Made by a program: the position numbers and the translations under genes. Positions 1 to 8,439 of a DNA stretch of 64,000 nt are shown here, in pieces; the stretch's first letter is position 1, and every line of letters begins with the position of its first letter. The notes below the pieces were generated by a model. It worked only from the letters and a program-made list of their open reading frames with translations, was not told the origin of the DNA and did not search any database. Source of the DNA: Rhizobium chutanense (GTDB lineage: Bacteria; Pseudomonadota; Alphaproteobacteria; Rhizobiales; Rhizobiaceae); NCBI RefSeq assembly GCF_002531935.1, contig NZ_NWSV01000016.1, positions 54,480-118,479 of the forward strand, written 5' to 3'.

Positions 1-1
1 C

Positions 2-277
2 CCCGACCGCGCCAAGCCGAAGCCCGACATCTTCCTGCATGGCGCAAGCCAGATGGGCGTGTCGCCCGACAGGGTTGTCGTGGTCGAGGATTCCGTGCAC
101 GGCGTGCATGCGGCCCGCGCCGCCGGCATGCGCGTCATCGGCTTCACCGGCGCCTCGCACAGCTATCCCGCCCATGCCGACAAGCTGACCGATGCCGGCG
201 CCGAAACGGCAATCTCCCGCATGAACGACCTCCCGGGCGTCGTTGCCGTACTGGCGGCCTGGGAAGGCGTTCTCTGA
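2..277 (+). CDS. HAD-superfamily hydrolase, C-terminal part (cut by window edge)
   Basis: The frame is open from the first bases of the window, so the N-terminus with the catalytic Asp motif lies outside. About 91 residues are visible. They start with KPKPDIFLHGA, the motif III lysine region of beta-phosphoglucomutase-like HAD phosphatases. VVVVEDSVHGVHAARAAGM follows, the motif IV acidic pair that binds magnesium and the usual helix after it. The protein probably dephosphorylates a small sugar or nucleotide phosphate in the cytoplasm; the substrate cannot be told from this part. The family is clear, the specific function is not. Confidence 0.85.
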   Translation, partial: PDRAKPKPDIFLHGASQMGVSPDRVVVVEDSVHGVHAARAAGMRVIGFTGASHSYPAHADKLTDAGAETAISRMNDLPGVVAVLAAWEGVL

Positions 278-373
278 GGCTATTGACCTGCGACAGGCAT
301 TTGCTGTTGTCGTCGCCGCGCTTGTGGCCTCGGAAGGCTTGCTCTGAAGCACTTCACGCGACAGTCTCTCCTC

Positions 374-505
374 CTCATTCCTGTGCTTGTCACAGGAATC
401 CAGTGCGCCCAAGTCCTTGGGCGCGGAAGACTCCCTTATGTTCGTTGATTCATTCACGGCGCCGACGCGCCGTGGCTGGATTCCTGTGACGAGCACAGGA
501 ATGAG
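374..505. repeat. Dispersed palindromic intergenic repeat, family A, copy 1
   Basis: The element is bounded by near-perfect inverted arms: CTCATTCCTGTGCTTGTCAC on the left and its complement ending ACAGGAATGAG on the right. Inside are two further hairpins, GCGCCCAAG/CTTGGGCGC and GGCGC/GCGCC. The same element, in the opposite orientation, lies at 21471-21593. It fills most of the gene-free stretch 278-665. The rest of that stretch shows no coding potential apart from an AT-rich promoter zone after about 600. Confidence 0.85.
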
Positions 506-610
506 GGAGGGTGGTGCCTGCCGATCTCGGTAGCGGCCGGCTAGGTTCCCCACTCCGTCGCCCTCATGCGAGCCGGGGGTTACGGCATCGGATCGCGTCA
601 TTTGAAATTA

Positions 611-668
611 AAGATAAATGCCAATATAGTAGCAATTATCTCGCGGATCTGAGGTAAATGCCATTATG
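611..668 (+). promoter_or_regulatory. AT-rich promoter with a direct repeat, probable autoregulatory operator
   Basis: TAAATGCCAATAT at 615-627 is repeated as TAAATGCCATTAT at 655-667, 40 bp apart (about four helical turns). The second copy overlaps the ATG of the XRE-type regulator at 666. An imperfect dyad, GATAA/TTATC, lies between them at 613-640. This is the only strongly AT-rich part of the local sequence. HipB-like antitoxins usually repress their own operon from such paired sites. The operator role is inferred from position and repetition. Confidence 0.5.
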
Positions 669-989
669 TTCGCATTTAATCTGACATCTCCTGCCGAGGT
701 GATCGGTGGCCTTTCGGAGAGAATGAAGCGTCGACGCATCGATGCCAGCCTTACCCAGAGGGAACTGGCAGCGAGGGCCGGCGTTTCCTATGGATCTCTG
801 AGATTGTTTGAGGAGACAGGAAAGATTTCGCTCGAAGCTCTTGTGAAGATCGCCTTTGTCCTGGAAGCCGAAGCAGAATTCGAGCATTTGTTTCCGCCTC
901 GGCCACCCAAGACGATTGCCGATGTCATTGGCCGTCCTGTCAGGCAGAGGGTGCGTAAAAGACGAAATTCAAGCCAGTCCGGAAAATGA
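666..989 (+). CDS. XRE-family HTH regulator, HipB-like antitoxin without its toxin
   Basis: This 107-residue protein has a Cro/C1-type helix-turn-helix around residues 17-75 (SLTQRELAARAGVSYGSL, then LEALVKIAFVLEAE). A basic tail follows (IGRPVRQRVRKRR). The architecture matches the DNA-binding partner of HipA-type toxin-antitoxin modules found in rhizobia. GAGG at 651-654 lies 11 bp before the ATG and fits as ribosome-binding site. The stop codon overlaps an ATG (ATGA at 986-989) in the coupling typical of hipBA operons, but the downstream frame closes after 25 codons. No intact kinase follows. It probably survives as a free-standing repressor. Confidence 0.8.
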   Translation: MFAFNLTSPAEVIGGLSERMKRRRIDASLTQRELAARAGVSYGSLRLFEETGKISLEALVKIAFVLEAEAEFEHLFPPRPPKTIADVIGRPVRQRVRKRRNSSQSGK

Positions 990-1063
990 GCACCGTTCTC
1001 GATCTTGGCGGACAGTCACGGCTGTCCGGTTCGGGGCAGTCTTGCAACCGGCTAGATAGTTGA
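986..1063 (+). pseudogene. Remnant 5' end of hipA-like toxin gene
   Basis: A 25-codon frame overlaps the stop of the HTH gene by ATGA and starts MSTVLDL, which resembles the start of HipA-family toxins (M-x-x-VLDV). After those seven residues the similarity I recognise ends and the frame stops at 1061. A family B repeat starts 12 bp later, at 1075. The reading is that a HipA gene was deleted, leaving only its first codons joined to unrelated DNA. The match is short, so it rests as much on the operon geometry as on sequence. Confidence 0.45.
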
Positions 1064-1074
1064 CCAATTGGCTG

Positions 1075-1212
1075 CCCCTCACCCTAGCCCTCTCCCCGTA
1101 AAAACGGGGCGAGGGGACGTGCCTTGCGAGAGATTGGTGGGGAACGGAGAGGTTGCGGCATGGTCCCTTCGCCCCGTTTACGGGGAGAAGGTGGCGGCAG
1201 CCGGATGAGGGG
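1075..1212. repeat. Dispersed RIME-like palindromic repeat, family B
   Basis: It starts CCCCTCACCCTAGCCCTCTC and ends with GGCAGCCGGATGAGGGG. Internal arms CCCCGTAAAAACGGGG and CCCCGTTTACGGGG can each fold into a hairpin. Variants of the same element occur at 17434, 26231, 26445, 32949, 51107 and 63842 in this window. The size and two-palindrome layout recall the Rhizobium-specific intergenic mosaic elements. I cannot align it to the published consensus here. It sits just past the hipA stub and 30 bp from the convergent lipoprotein gene. Confidence 0.8.
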
Positions 1213-1242
1213 CCGCTATCGGATGCAGTTTCCGAAATCGTT

Positions 1243-1887
1243 TTAACTGCTCTTCTTGGTCTTCGCCGGCTGGGTGTCGAAGCCGACATTGACGCGCACC
1301 AGGGCGCCGGCGCCGACCGGCATCTTGATGCCGTCCTTGCGGAAGATCACCTGGGTGCCCGGGGCACCGGCCGGGATTTCGGTCGCGAATTTGGTGACCT
1401 CGGAATAGAGCACGGTCTCGCCGTCGACGATGGAGACGCGGATCGGCAGCGTCACCGGGCCGGGGGCGCCGGCCGGGCCGGTGATCAGGCGCAGCTGGGC
1501 AACGACGGTCATCGTCAGGTTGGTGTCGCTCAGCGAGCACTGGCGGGTATAATCGCCGAAGGAGGCCTGGACGACGATCTGCTGCGGATCGTCCTTCTTG
1601 CCCTTGGCATAGGTGCGGAAGATCGCATCCTGGTCACGCATGAAGATCTGCGGGCAGGCGCCCTGGACGACGGGTGCGACGGTGCCCTGCGCCGTCTTGG
1701 CGGTGCCGATCGACGGATTGTTCGAGGAGGGGTTGGCGGGTGCCAGCGGCATGATCTGGGCATTGCCGCTCGGCTGAGCCGCAGCCGCCGGCTTGCTGTC
1801 GCCGCCTATGCCGAGGGAATTGCAACTCGTCAGCAGGGCAAGAACAGATGCGGAGACGATGAGACGCGAGACCTTGCCGAGCACCAT
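1243..1887 (-). CDS. Predicted lipoprotein of unknown function
   Basis: The start chosen gives MVLGKVSRLIVSASVLALL followed by TSC, a lipoprotein signal with lipobox LTSC near residue 22; the frame also runs six codons further upstream. The mature 190-residue part has a Ser/Pro/Ala/Asn-rich linker and then a folded domain with cysteines in GACPQ and TRQCS, which may form a disulfide in the periplasm. It should be anchored to a membrane. It is divergent from thrC with about 260 bp between them. I recognise it only as a conserved rhizobial lipoprotein type and assign no activity. Confidence 0.8.
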   Translation of the reverse strand: MVLGKVSRLIVSASVLALLTSCNSLGIGGDSKPAAAAQPSGNAQIMPLAPANPSSNNPSIGTAKTAQGTVAPVVQGACPQIFMRDQDAIFRTYAKGKKDDPQQIVVQASFGDYTRQCSLSDTNLTMTVVAQLRLITGPAGAPGPVTLPIRVSIVDGETVLYSEVTKFATEIPAGAPGTQVIFRKDGIKMPVGAGALVRVNVGFDTQPAKTKKSS

Positions 1888-2150
1888 ATTCCATCCCTTG
1901 TACAAGCGTTTCTTGGCGGCCCCATGTCTTTTCCGCGAGGCCTTTCATGACGGTTTGCGATGGTCTATATCAGCGGCGCAAACAAAAATCGATTGGGTAA
2001 GCACCGTTTTGATGCACTTTTCGCCGCCGGATGCGGGCAACTTCAACAGGATACCCGCGATGGCGCGCCTCAAGGGCAGCCCCTCTCCCATTTTCGGCGA
2101 AGCGCGCCACGGCTGCGCCCCGCCGGGTTTCTTCCAGCGATAGATCAAGG

Positions 2151-3575
2151 ATGACTGACGTGGACTATATCTCGACCCGCGGCGAGGCCCCTGCCCTCGG
2201 CTTTTGCGACGCCCTGCTGACCGGGCTGGCGCGCGACGGCGGGCTCTACGTTCCCCGGCAATGGCCGAGTTTTTCCAAGAAGCAGATCCGGGCGCTGCGC
2301 GGCAAGAGCTATCAGGAGGTCGCCTTCACCATCCTGTCGCCCTTCACCAATGGCGAGATCCCCGACGATACCTTCCGGGCGATGATCGACGAGGCCTACG
2401 GCACCTTCCGCCATCCGGCGATCGCGCCGCTCGTCCAGACCGGGCCGAACAGCTTCGTCATGGAGCTGTTTCACGGCACGACGCTCGCCTTCAAGGACGT
2501 GGCGATGCAGCTGCTGGCGCGCCTGATGGATTATGCGCTGGAAAAGCGCGGCGAGCGGGCGACGATCGTCGGCGCCACCTCGGGCGATACCGGGGGTGCC
2601 GCGATCGATGCCTTTGCGGGGCGCGAGCGCACCGACATCTTCATCCTCTTCCCGCACGGCAAGGTCTCACCGGTGCAGCAGCGGCAGATGACGACCTCGA
2701 CGTCTTCGAACGTGCATGCGCTCGCCGTCGAAGGCAATTTCGACGACTGCCAGAATCTGGTGAAGGCGATGTTCAACGACGCGGCCTTCCGCGACAAGGT
2801 GCGGCTTTCCGGCGTCAACTCGATCAACTGGGCGCGCATCATGGCCCAGATCGTCTATTACTTCACGACGGCCGTCGCACTCGGCGGGCCGGACCGGAAG
2901 ATCTCGTTTACGGTGCCGACCGGCAATTTCGGCGATATTTTCGCCGGCTACTGCGCCAAGCGCATGGGCCTGCCGATCGACCGGCTTGTCATCGCCACCA
3001 ATGAAAACGACATTCTGGCGCGGACGCTGAAGACCGGCCGCTACGATATGAAGGCGGTCAAGGCGACGACCTCGCCGTCGATGGACATCCAGATCTCCTC
3101 GAATTTCGAACGGCTGCTGTTCGAAGCCTATGGGCGCGACACCTCCAAGGTGCGCGCGGCGATGGAAAGCCTCAAGCAATCGGGCGGTTTCGAGATCGGC
3201 GCGCAAGCGCTGAAGGCGATCCGCCGCGATTTCCGCGCCGGCCGCGCCAGCGAGAAGGAGGTGGCCGCGACGATCCGCAAGACCCATGCCGAGACCGGTT
3301 ATCTCCTCGATCCGCATTCGGCGATCGGCGTCTTCGTCGCCAACAAGAAGGAAAAGCCGAATACGCCGATGGTGACGCTTTCGACCGCGCATCCGGCGAA
3401 ATTCCCGGCCGCCGTAAAATCGGCCTGCGGTATTGACCCGGCGCTTCCGACGTGGCTTGCTGATCTGATGCACAGGGAGGAGCGCTTCCAGATCATCGAA
3501 CCGGAGCTGAAAGCCGTAGAAACCTTTATCGGCAAACACGCCCGCGGCGAGACGACGGCAGGCGCAGAAAGATAG
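2151..3575 (+). CDS. thrC: Threonine synthase
   Basis: ThrC converts O-phosphohomoserine to threonine and phosphate using pyridoxal phosphate, the last step of threonine synthesis. The 474 residues fit the family. YISTRGEAP near the N-terminus and FHGTTLAFKD with the PLP lysine at about residue 115 are diagnostic. GATSGDTGGAA and VPTGNFGDIFAGY are the phosphate and cofactor loops. The start at 2151 has AAGG directly before it, so a GTG at 2160 with GGA 10 bp upstream is a real alternative. The M16 peptidase gene starts 3 bp after the stop, so the two are almost certainly cotranscribed. thrB lies 18 kb away at 22067. Confidence 0.97.
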   Translation: MTDVDYISTRGEAPALGFCDALLTGLARDGGLYVPRQWPSFSKKQIRALRGKSYQEVAFTILSPFTNGEIPDDTFRAMIDEAYGTFRHPAIAPLVQTGPNSFVMELFHGTTLAFKDVAMQLLARLMDYALEKRGERATIVGATSGDTGGAAIDAFAGRERTDIFILFPHGKVSPVQQRQMTTSTSSNVHALAVEGNFDDCQNLVKAMFNDAAFRDKVRLSGVNSINWARIMAQIVYYFTTAVALGGPDRKISFTVPTGNFGDIFAGYCAKRMGLPIDRLVIATNENDILARTLKTGRYDMKAVKATTSPSMDIQISSNFERLLFEAYGRDTSKVRAAMESLKQSGGFEIGAQALKAIRRDFRAGRASEKEVAATIRKTHAETGYLLDPHSAIGVFVANKKEKPNTPMVTLSTAHPAKFPAAVKSACGIDPALPTWLADLMHREERFQIIEPELKAVETFIGKHARGETTAGAER

Positions 3576-3578
3576 CCA

Positions 3579-4874
3579 ATGACAGTTGAGTGCACCCGGC
3601 TGAAATCCGGGCTGACAGTAGTGACAGAGACCATGCCGCACCTTGAAAGCGTTGCGCTCGGCGTCTGGATCAAATCGGGATCGCGTAACGAGACGGAAGA
3701 CGAGCACGGCATCGCCCACCTGCTCGAGCACATGGCCTTCAAGGGCACGGCGCGCCGCTCGGCCCGCCAGATCGCCGAGGAAATCGAGGATGTGGGCGGC
3801 GAAGTCAACGCCGCCACCTCGACCGAGACGACCTCCTATTACGCCCGCGTCCTCAAGGATCACGTGCCGCTCGCCGTCGACATCCTCGCCGACATTCTGA
3901 CGGAATCGGCCTTCGAGGAGGAGGAGCTGGAGCGTGAGAAGCAGGTGATCCTGCAGGAGATCAACGCCGCCAACGACACGCCCGACGACGTGGTGTTCGA
4001 CCGCTTCTCCGAGGTCGCCTATCGCGACCAGACGCTCGGCCGGCCGATCCTCGGCACGCCTGATACCGTCGTCTCCTTCACGCCGCAGCAGATCCGCACC
4101 TATCTCGGCCGCAACTACACGACCGATCGCATGTTCGTGGTCGCCACCGGTGCCGTCGAGCATGAAGAATTCGTCCGCATGGTCGAGGATCGTTTCGCGA
4201 GCCTCCCGACCCAGCCTTCGGCCCCGCCGGTGATGGAAGCGGCGCGTTATATCGGCGGCAGCGTACGCGAACCGCGCGACCTGATGGATGCGCAGATCCT
4301 GCTCGGCTTCGAGGGCAAACCCTACCACGCCCGCGATTTCTACTGTTCGCAGATCCTTGCCAATATCCTCGGCGGCGGCATGTCCTCCCGGCTGTTCCAG
4401 GAAGTGCGCGAGTTCCGCGGTCTCTGCTATTCCGTCTATGCCTTCCACTGGGGCTTTTCCGACACCGGCATTTTCGGCATTCATGCCGCGACCGGCGGCG
4501 AAAACCTGCCGGAACTGGTGCCCGTCATCATCGACGAGCTGCACAAGTCAGCCGATCAGATCCACCAGAAGGAAATCGAGCGCGCCCGCGCCCAGATCCG
4601 CGCCCAGCTGCTGATGGGCCAGGAAAGCCCGGCGTCGCGTGCCGGCCAGATCGCACGGCAGATGATGCTCTACGGCCGGCCGATCTCCAATCCGGAGATG
4701 ATGGAACGGCTTGAGGGCATCACCATCGAGCGGCTGACGGATCTCGCCGGCCGGCTGTTCTACGACACGGTGCCGACGCTTTCGGCAATCGGGCCGCTGG
4801 AACAGCTCGCACCGATGGAAGACATCACCGCCTCGCTTTCGGTCCCGGCGTCGAAGACGCTGCAGGCAAGCTGA
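3579..4874 (+). CDS. M16-family zinc metallopeptidase (processing peptidase-like)
   Basis: The 431 residues form a pitrilysin/mitochondrial processing peptidase-type protein. HLLEHMAFKGT at residues 47-57 is the inverted zinc motif HxxEH with catalytic Glu50, and the distal zinc ligand lies in the ELEREKQVILQEI helix. A second, inactive M16 domain fills the C-terminal half, with the glycine-rich LGGGMSSRLFQEVRE. Alphaproteobacterial members are the closest bacterial relatives of the mitochondrial beta-MPP subunit. They act in the cytoplasm or periplasm on peptides. No signal peptide is seen. The 3 bp spacing from thrC suggests one transcript. Confidence 0.94.
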   Translation: MTVECTRLKSGLTVVTETMPHLESVALGVWIKSGSRNETEDEHGIAHLLEHMAFKGTARRSARQIAEEIEDVGGEVNAATSTETTSYYARVLKDHVPLAVDILADILTESAFEEEELEREKQVILQEINAANDTPDDVVFDRFSEVAYRDQTLGRPILGTPDTVVSFTPQQIRTYLGRNYTTDRMFVVATGAVEHEEFVRMVEDRFASLPTQPSAPPVMEAARYIGGSVREPRDLMDAQILLGFEGKPYHARDFYCSQILANILGGGMSSRLFQEVREFRGLCYSVYAFHWGFSDTGIFGIHAATGGENLPELVPVIIDELHKSADQIHQKEIERARAQIRAQLLMGQESPASRAGQIARQMMLYGRPISNPEMMERLEGITIERLTDLAGRLFYDTVPTLSAIGPLEQLAPMEDITASLSVPASKTLQAS

Positions 4875-4902
4875 GCCGACGTCTGTCTGCCGGGAGTGAT
4901 CG

Positions 4903-5517
4903 ATGCCAAAATCCGTTTTTCGGTTTCTGTCGCGGCAGCCGGATGCGGTCGAGCTGGAAAACGACAGATATCTGTTGCGCCTGCCGCGCTACCAGGATTT
5001 CAACCAGTGGCATCGGCTGCGCGCCGAAAGCCGCCGGTTCCTGGAACCCTGGGAGCCGACATGGCGGCGCGACGAGCTGACGGAGGGCGCCTACCGCGCC
5101 CGCGTCATCCGCGGCAAGCAGGAATATGCCTCGGGCCAGGCGATCCCGCTGTTCATCTTTCTCAAGGAAGACAAGACGCTCGTCGGCGGCATCACCATCG
5201 GTTATATCAGGCGGGGTGCGGCACAAAGCTGCATGATCGGCTACTGGATGGGCGAACGCCATGCCGGCCAGGGGCATATGTTCGCCGCTCTTCAAATGGT
5301 TATTCCTTACATCTTCACCGGGCTTGAGTTGCACCGTATCGAAGCAGCCTGTATTCCAGATAACGCGCGCAGCATCCGTCTGCTTGAAAAGGCCGGGTTT
5401 CAGCGGGAAGGCTATCTGCGCGGATATTTGAAGATCAACGGTCAGTGGCATGACCATGTGATGTTTTCACGTCTCGCCACCGATACGGATAAAGGCAGGA
5501 AAACCGACAGCCGATGA
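4903..5517 (+). CDS. GNAT-family N-acetyltransferase (RimJ/RimL-like)
   Basis: This 204-residue protein has the RimJ-type layout: LRLPRYQDFNQWHRLRAESR, then IGYWMGERHAGQGHMFAAL as the acetyl-CoA loop (Q/RxxGxG/A region). LELHRIEAACIPDNARSIRL and EKAGFQREGYLRGYLKING are the conserved C-terminal strands. Members acetylate ribosomal protein N-termini or small amines. The stop overlaps the start of the GGDEF/EAL gene (ATGA at 5514-5517), so the two are translationally coupled. A position 28 bp after the M16 gene suggests it belongs to the thrC transcript. Confidence 0.9.
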   Translation: MPKSVFRFLSRQPDAVELENDRYLLRLPRYQDFNQWHRLRAESRRFLEPWEPTWRRDELTEGAYRARVIRGKQEYASGQAIPLFIFLKEDKTLVGGITIGYIRRGAAQSCMIGYWMGERHAGQGHMFAALQMVIPYIFTGLELHRIEAACIPDNARSIRLLEKAGFQREGYLRGYLKINGQWHDHVMFSRLATDTDKGRKTDSR

Positions 5518-8426
5518 CCAGAGACCGCATGCTGCCCAAATCACCGTCCGGACGAGTGATCGCGGTGATCGCAGCCTTTTTGCTGGCGGCGTTCGCCTTG
5601 GTGGCGGGCGCTGCCCAGGCGGCCGAACCGGTGAAGATTTCCCGTGACGATACCGCGCTCGACCTGACGGCGACGACCGAAATCTACGTCAACCAGGGCG
5701 AAGCCTTCCAGGTTTCGACGGCTGCCGGCGCCGACGGCATCCGCCGCCGCATCGAGGTCAGAGCAAGCTCGGAAAACCACCAGGGCGACTGGGCGGTGTT
5801 TGCGCTCGCCAATGTTTCGGAAGAACAGCTCGAACGCGTCATCGTCGCGCCGCATTTCCGTCTGGTCAATTCCAAGCTGTTCTGGCCGGATCTCGGCTCG
5901 CAGCGTATCAGCGCCATCACGCCGAGCGAAGGTTTCGCGCTCGACCGGCAGCCGAGCGACGAGGCCGACGTCTTCCGCATCACGCTGAACCCCGGCGCCG
6001 TCATCACCTTCGTCGCCGAGCTGTCGACGCCGGAGCTGCCGCAGATCTATCTCTGGGAACCGAACGCCTACAAGGACACGATCAACGCCTTCACGCTCTA
6101 TCGCGGCATCGTGCTCGGCATTGCCGGCCTGCTGGCGGTGTTCCTGACCATCCTCTTCGTCGTCAAGGGCACCTCGATGCTGCCGGCAACCGCGGCGCTT
6201 GCCTGGGCGGTGCTCGGCTATATCTGCGTCGATTTCGGTTTTCTCGGCAAGCTGATCAGCGTCGCCTCGGCCGACCAGCGAATATGGCGCGCCTGCGCGG
6301 AAGTTGCGCTCGCCTCGAGTTTCGTCATCTTCCTGTTCACCTATCTCAACCTCAATCGCTGGCATGCGCATCTCGGTTACGCCACCCTTGCCTGGGTGCT
6401 CGGCCTTGCCCTGCTCTTCGGCGTGGCGATCTACGATCCGTCGATTGCCGCCGGCATCGCCAGGCTGTCCTTCGCGCTGACGGCGGCGACCGGCCTGCTT
6501 TTGATCATCTATCTCGGCTTCAACCGCTATGACCGCGCCATTCTGCTGGTGCCGGCCTGGGCGCTGACCCTCGTCTGGCTGTTCGGGGCGTGGCTGACAG
6601 TCACCGGCCGGCTCGACAACGATATCATCCAGCCGGCGCTCGGCGGCGGCCTGGTGCTGATCGTGCTTCTGATCGGCTTCACCGTCATGCAGCACGCCTT
6701 TGCCGGCGGCGCCTTCCAGCAAGGGCTGTTTTCCGATCTCGAACGGCAATCGCTGGCCTTGACCGGCTCCGGCGACATGGTGTGGGACTGGGACGTGGCG
6801 CGCGATCGCGTCGTCACCATCCCCGACGTCTCGGTCAAGCTCGGCCTGTCGCCGGGCGCCATGCACGGGGCGGCGCGCAACTGGCTGCCGCGGCTGCATC
6901 CCGATGACCGCGACCGCTTCCGCGCCACGCTCGACGTGCTGCTCGAACACCGCCGCGGCCGGCTGAACCACGAATTCCGCATCCGCGCCGAGGACGGGCA
7001 TTTCCACTGGCTGTTGATCCGCGCCCGGCCGGTGCTCGGCTCGAACGGCGAAATCATCCGCTGCGTCGGCACGATCGTCGACGTCACCGAGCAGAAGAAC
7101 TCCGTCGAGCGGCTGCTGCACGATGCGCTGCACGACAACCTCACCGGCCTGCCGAACCGTCAGGTCTTCCTCGACCGGCTGCAGTCGGTGCTGGCGCTGG
7201 CGCCGGGCGGAGAGACGCTGCGGCCGACGGTGATGGTGATCGACATCGACCGCTACAAGCTGGTCAACGATGCGCTCGGCGTCGCTGCCGGCGACAATAT
7301 CCTGATCGCGCTGACGCGGCGGCTGCGCCGGCTGCTGAAGCCGCAGGACACGCTGGCGCGGCTTGCCGGCGACCAGTTCGGCCTGATCCTGGTGTCCGAG
7401 CACAATCCGGCCAAGGTCGCCGATTTCGCCGATGCGATCAGCAAGGCGATCATGGTGCCGATCAACTTCGCCAATCGCGAGATCATCCTGACGGCCTCGG
7501 TCGGGCTGGCCTCCTGGGTCGACCGTCAGGAGAGCGCCACCGGCCTGCTCAGCGACGCCGAGCTTGCGATGTACCGGGCCAAACGGGCCGGCGGCAACCG
7601 CGTCGAACCGTTCCAGCCGGCCTTCCGCGATTTCGGCACCGACCGGCTGCAGCTGGAAACGGACCTGCGCCGCGCCATCGAGCGCAAGGAATTGTCGATG
7701 GTCTACCAGCCGATCGCCCGTCTGGAAGACGTCGAGGTCGCCGGTTTCGAGGCGTTGATGCGCTGGGAACATCCCAAACGCGGCAATATCCCGCCCTCCG
7801 AATTCATTCCGATCGCGGAAGCCTCCGATCTCATCGGCCCGCTCGGCATGTTCGCGCTGGAACAGGCGACCAACGATCTGATGGGCTGGCAGACCCAGAC
7901 CGGCGAACTGCCGATCTTCGTCTCGATCAACCTGTCGAGCGTGCAGTTGCTCAACAACGAACTCTATGACGACGTGCGCTCGGTCCTCGCCAAGACGCAT
8001 TGCCAGCCCTCGCGCCTCAAGCTCGAGCTGACGGAATCCATGGTGATGGAAAATCCGGAGCAGGCGCGCCTCGTGCTGCAGAAGCTGAAGGAAGCCGGCA
8101 TCGGGCTGGCGCTCGACGATTTCGGCACCGGCTATTCGTCGCTTGCCTATCTCACCCGCTTCCCCTTCGATACGATCAAGCTCGACAAGGCGCTGGTGCG
8201 CGACGGCAGCGACAAGAAGGCGACCGTGCTGCGATCGGTGATCTCGATGGCGCGCGAACTCGAGATGAAGGTGGTGGCGGAGGGGATCGAATCCAACGAG
8301 GATGCGATCGAACTCGCCAAGATGGGCTGCAGCTACGGTCAGAGCTACCTGTTCGGGCCGCCGATCCCTTCGGAATCGGTGCTGCGACTGCTGCGGGAGC
8401 GCTTTCCGCTGACGAAGCGGGCCTGA
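5514..8426 (+). CDS. Membrane sensor with PAS, degenerate GGDEF and intact EAL (c-di-GMP phosphodiesterase)
   Basis: A signal peptide ends near VAGAAQA (about residue 38). A periplasmic sensor of the 7TMR-DISM extracellular type follows, then a run of hydrophobic helices from about 197 to 395. A PAS/PAC unit spans about 416-530. The GGDEF domain (about 535-700) carries AGDQF at 618-622 instead of GGDEF, so cyclase activity is unlikely. The EAL domain is complete: FEALMRWEHP with EAL at 746-748, LDDFGTGYSS, and KVVAEGIE. The likely role is hydrolysis of cyclic di-GMP under an external signal. It is coupled by ATGA to the upstream acetyltransferase. Confidence 0.93.
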   Translation: MTRDRMLPKSPSGRVIAVIAAFLLAAFALVAGAAQAAEPVKISRDDTALDLTATTEIYVNQGEAFQVSTAAGADGIRRRIEVRASSENHQGDWAVFALANVSEEQLERVIVAPHFRLVNSKLFWPDLGSQRISAITPSEGFALDRQPSDEADVFRITLNPGAVITFVAELSTPELPQIYLWEPNAYKDTINAFTLYRGIVLGIAGLLAVFLTILFVVKGTSMLPATAALAWAVLGYICVDFGFLGKLISVASADQRIWRACAEVALASSFVIFLFTYLNLNRWHAHLGYATLAWVLGLALLFGVAIYDPSIAAGIARLSFALTAATGLLLIIYLGFNRYDRAILLVPAWALTLVWLFGAWLTVTGRLDNDIIQPALGGGLVLIVLLIGFTVMQHAFAGGAFQQGLFSDLERQSLALTGSGDMVWDWDVARDRVVTIPDVSVKLGLSPGAMHGAARNWLPRLHPDDRDRFRATLDVLLEHRRGRLNHEFRIRAEDGHFHWLLIRARPVLGSNGEIIRCVGTIVDVTEQKNSVERLLHDALHDNLTGLPNRQVFLDRLQSVLALAPGGETLRPTVMVIDIDRYKLVNDALGVAAGDNILIALTRRLRRLLKPQDTLARLAGDQFGLILVSEHNPAKVADFADAISKAIMVPINFANREIILTASVGLASWVDRQESATGLLSDAELAMYRAKRAGGNRVEPFQPAFRDFGTDRLQLETDLRRAIERKELSMVYQPIARLEDVEVAGFEALMRWEHPKRGNIPPSEFIPIAEASDLIGPLGMFALEQATNDLMGWQTQTGELPIFVSINLSSVQLLNNELYDDVRSVLAKTHCQPSRLKLELTESMVMENPEQARLVLQKLKEAGIGLALDDFGTGYSSLAYLTRFPFDTIKLDKALVRDGSDKKATVLRSVISMARELEMKVVAEGIESNEDAIELAKMGCSYGQSYLFGPPIPSESVLRLLRERFPLTKRA

Positions 8427-8439
8427 GCGGCGGTCGGCC

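Noticed and set aside
2667..4544. 625-codon minus-strand frame opposite thrC and the M16 gene
   Set aside because: It lies antisense to two clear enzymes and is rich in Arg, Gly and Asp as expected for GC-rich codon shadows.
5541..8000. 819-codon minus-strand frame opposite the PAS-GGDEF-EAL gene
   Set aside because: Low-complexity translation, no domain, fully antisense to a gene with clear motifs.
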